A stretch of DNA of 7,066 nt from an uncultured Sutterella sp. (GTDB lineage: Bacteria; Pseudomonadota; Gammaproteobacteria; Burkholderiales; Burkholderiaceae_F), in assembly GCA_900754475.1 (NCBI GenBank), contig CAAECY010000024.1, positions 1 through 7,066 on the forward strand. The letters are read 5' to 3'. Numbering within the stretch: the first letter of the stretch is position 1; the number at the start of each line of letters is the position of its first letter. The translations under genes were made by a program, and so were the position numbers. Positions 6,375-7,066 of this stretch are shown in pieces. Under the pieces are notes generated by a model, which saw nothing but the letters and a program-made list of their open reading frames with translations, was not told the DNA's origin and did no database searches.

Positions 6375-6392
6375 ATTCTTCCGAAGAAGAAT
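6375..6392 (-). other. C(UUCG)G hairpin overlapping the ATPase stop codon
   Basis: On the minus strand ATTCTTC pairs perfectly with GAAGAAT around the loop TTCG, closed by a C-G pair. The C(UUCG)G tetraloop is known to be exceptionally stable in RNA. The first base of the stem is the last base of the TGA stop (6394-6392). No U-tract follows, so transcript 3'-end protection or an effect on ribosome release is more likely than intrinsic termination. Confidence 0.55.
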
Positions 6393-7066
6393 CAAAAGAG
6401 CGTTCCGGAGCAGGGAGCGGGGTTTTCGGCTTCGGGAGCCGCGTTTTTCGCGTCTTTCGACGCGTTCGCAGTACCCGAAGGAGCGCAAGCCCCGGGGGCG
6501 CTCTCTTGCAATCGAGCCGATTGGTGCCTCAGAGTCTTTGCGAGTTCTCCGAGGCGCGTTCCCACGAGCGTCACGAGGGCGGTTCGCGGTACGGCGTCGA
6601 GTGCGTTGGCGATCCCGAGTCCCACCACCCACTCAATCAACTCCGGTTCTCGATCGAGGACGATGTCGCCTGCGGCATAGCGCAGAAACATGGTCGCCAT
6701 GCGTTCGAGCGCACGATGAGAGAGCGGGTGGTTGCGGTTGTCGAAGCCCACCGTTTTTTGGGCGGCAGCCCTTCTCGAAGCGTCGGCAATTTCCGCGAGC
6801 CCCCTCAATACGTTCATCGCTTCCGTTTCGGGGAGACGCGAGCGCAGATCTTCGGGAACGCGCTTCCAGAGAACCGACGCTTCCTCGCCGACCGTGAGGC
6901 CTTCGAGATGGACGTGCCAGAAGCGGTCGATCACGGAAAGGTCCATGAACGATCGGCCGACGTAGCCCGCATCGTGCTCCGAGGCATGCCCGCGCGTGTT
7001 GTCGGTGACGACAACGCGCGTGAGCGGATGACGTTCCACGCGTTCGCCCGTCGCGTCGATCTCAAG
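6392..7066 (-). CDS. MoxR/CobS-type AAA+ ATPase, C-terminal part (N-terminus beyond window)
   Basis: The frame is open from the right edge (LEIDATGERVERH) to TGA at 6392, giving 224 visible residues. Walker A and B lie outside the window. Visible AAA+ landmarks are a beta-strand with a sensor-1-like Asn (VVVTDNTRG, about residues 17-25), followed by ASEHDAGYVG and an arginine-finger-like DRFWHVHLE, as in the CobS/MoxR pattern ATxNT...G...G...lDRF. Further on, NHPLSHRALERM fits the sensor-2 S-x-R motif of the lid domain. The tail (about 180-224) is Ala/Pro/Ser-rich and likely disordered. CobS-like ATPases power the CobT-like VWA protein, which is the next gene downstream and supports the call. 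The GTG at 7039 is an internal codon, not the start, since the frame continues to the edge. Whether this is closer to CobS or to general MoxR cannot be settled from the fragment. Confidence 0.8.
   Translation of the reverse strand, partial: LEIDATGERVERHPLTRVVVTDNTRGHASEHDAGYVGRSFMDLSVIDRFWHVHLEGLTVGEEASVLWKRVPEDLRSRLPETEAMNVLRGLAEIADASRRAAAQKTVGFDNRNHPLSHRALERMATMFLRYAAGDIVLDREPELIEWVVGLGIANALDAVPRTALVTLVGTRLGELAKTLRHQSARLQESAPGACAPSGTANASKDAKNAAPEAENPAPCSGTLF

Larger units (their letters stand above)
6027..6391. other. 365-nt gap between the CobS-like and CobT-like genes
   Basis: No gene is credible here. The CobT-like frame is open through to an ATG at 6281, but that segment covers the repeats below and reads as a Pro/Arg-rich tail unlike a folded domain. 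The gap holds the four TTGAAAnTGCG elements (6125-6173), a 10-bp tandem repeat (6271-6294), an 11-bp perfect hairpin (6319-6344) and a hairpin over the upstream stop codon (6375-6392). Two genes expected to act together usually lie much closer, so the gap may hold an internal promoter or expression-balancing structures. Confidence 0.6.

Noticed and set aside
3054..7066. True cobaltochelatase subunits CobS and CobT
   Set aside because: No CobN or other cobalamin gene is visible, the CobT-like protein has long extra linkers and an HExxH motif, and the neighbour is a conjugation protein. The fold family is shared but the pathway is unlikely.

Overview
The window is GC-rich (by eye a little above 60%). 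It holds three genes, all on the minus strand and so read right to left; the first and last run off the window edges. In transcription order: (1) the C-terminal part of a MoxR/CobS-type AAA+ ATPase (7066-6392); (2) a 990-residue CobT-like protein that joins an HExxH zinc-peptidase-like motif to a C-terminal von Willebrand factor A (VWA) domain with a complete metal-binding (MIDAS) set (6026-3054); (3) a TraI_2/MobH-family relaxase-like protein, open from 2224 to the left edge, with its stop outside the window. The third gene was read by translating the minus strand directly, because it has no stop codon in the window.

A CobS-like ATPase and a CobT-like VWA protein beside a TraI_2 protein, with no CobN-type chelatase subunit visible, points to an integrative and conjugative element or conjugative plasmid of a GC-rich proteobacterium, not to cobalamin synthesis. 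From memory, SXT/R391-type ICEs and IncA/C plasmids carry comparable AAA+/VWA-metalloprotease genes and a MobH TraI. A betaproteobacterial host such as Sutterellaceae is only a guess.

The genes are separated by unusually long gaps for a mobile-element operon. The 365-nt gap (6027-6391) carries a UUCG-loop hairpin overlapping the ATPase stop, an 11-bp perfect hairpin, a 10-bp tandem repeat and four irregularly spaced copies of a TTGAAAnTGCG element. The 829-nt gap (2225-3053) carries a cluster of hairpins, two different 9-bp tandem repeats and an AT-rich pyrimidine tract in otherwise GC-rich DNA. I see no credible gene in either gap.

Family knowledge suggests that the ATPase and the VWA protein form a MoxR-VWA remodelling pair, with the VWA protein choosing the target through MIDAS and perhaps cleaving it through HExxH. 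The most striking observation concerns the TraI-like protein. It keeps the framework of the TraI_2 domain but has lost every histidine expected in its metal-binding active site, so it looks like a pseudo-relaxase or a strongly diverged one.
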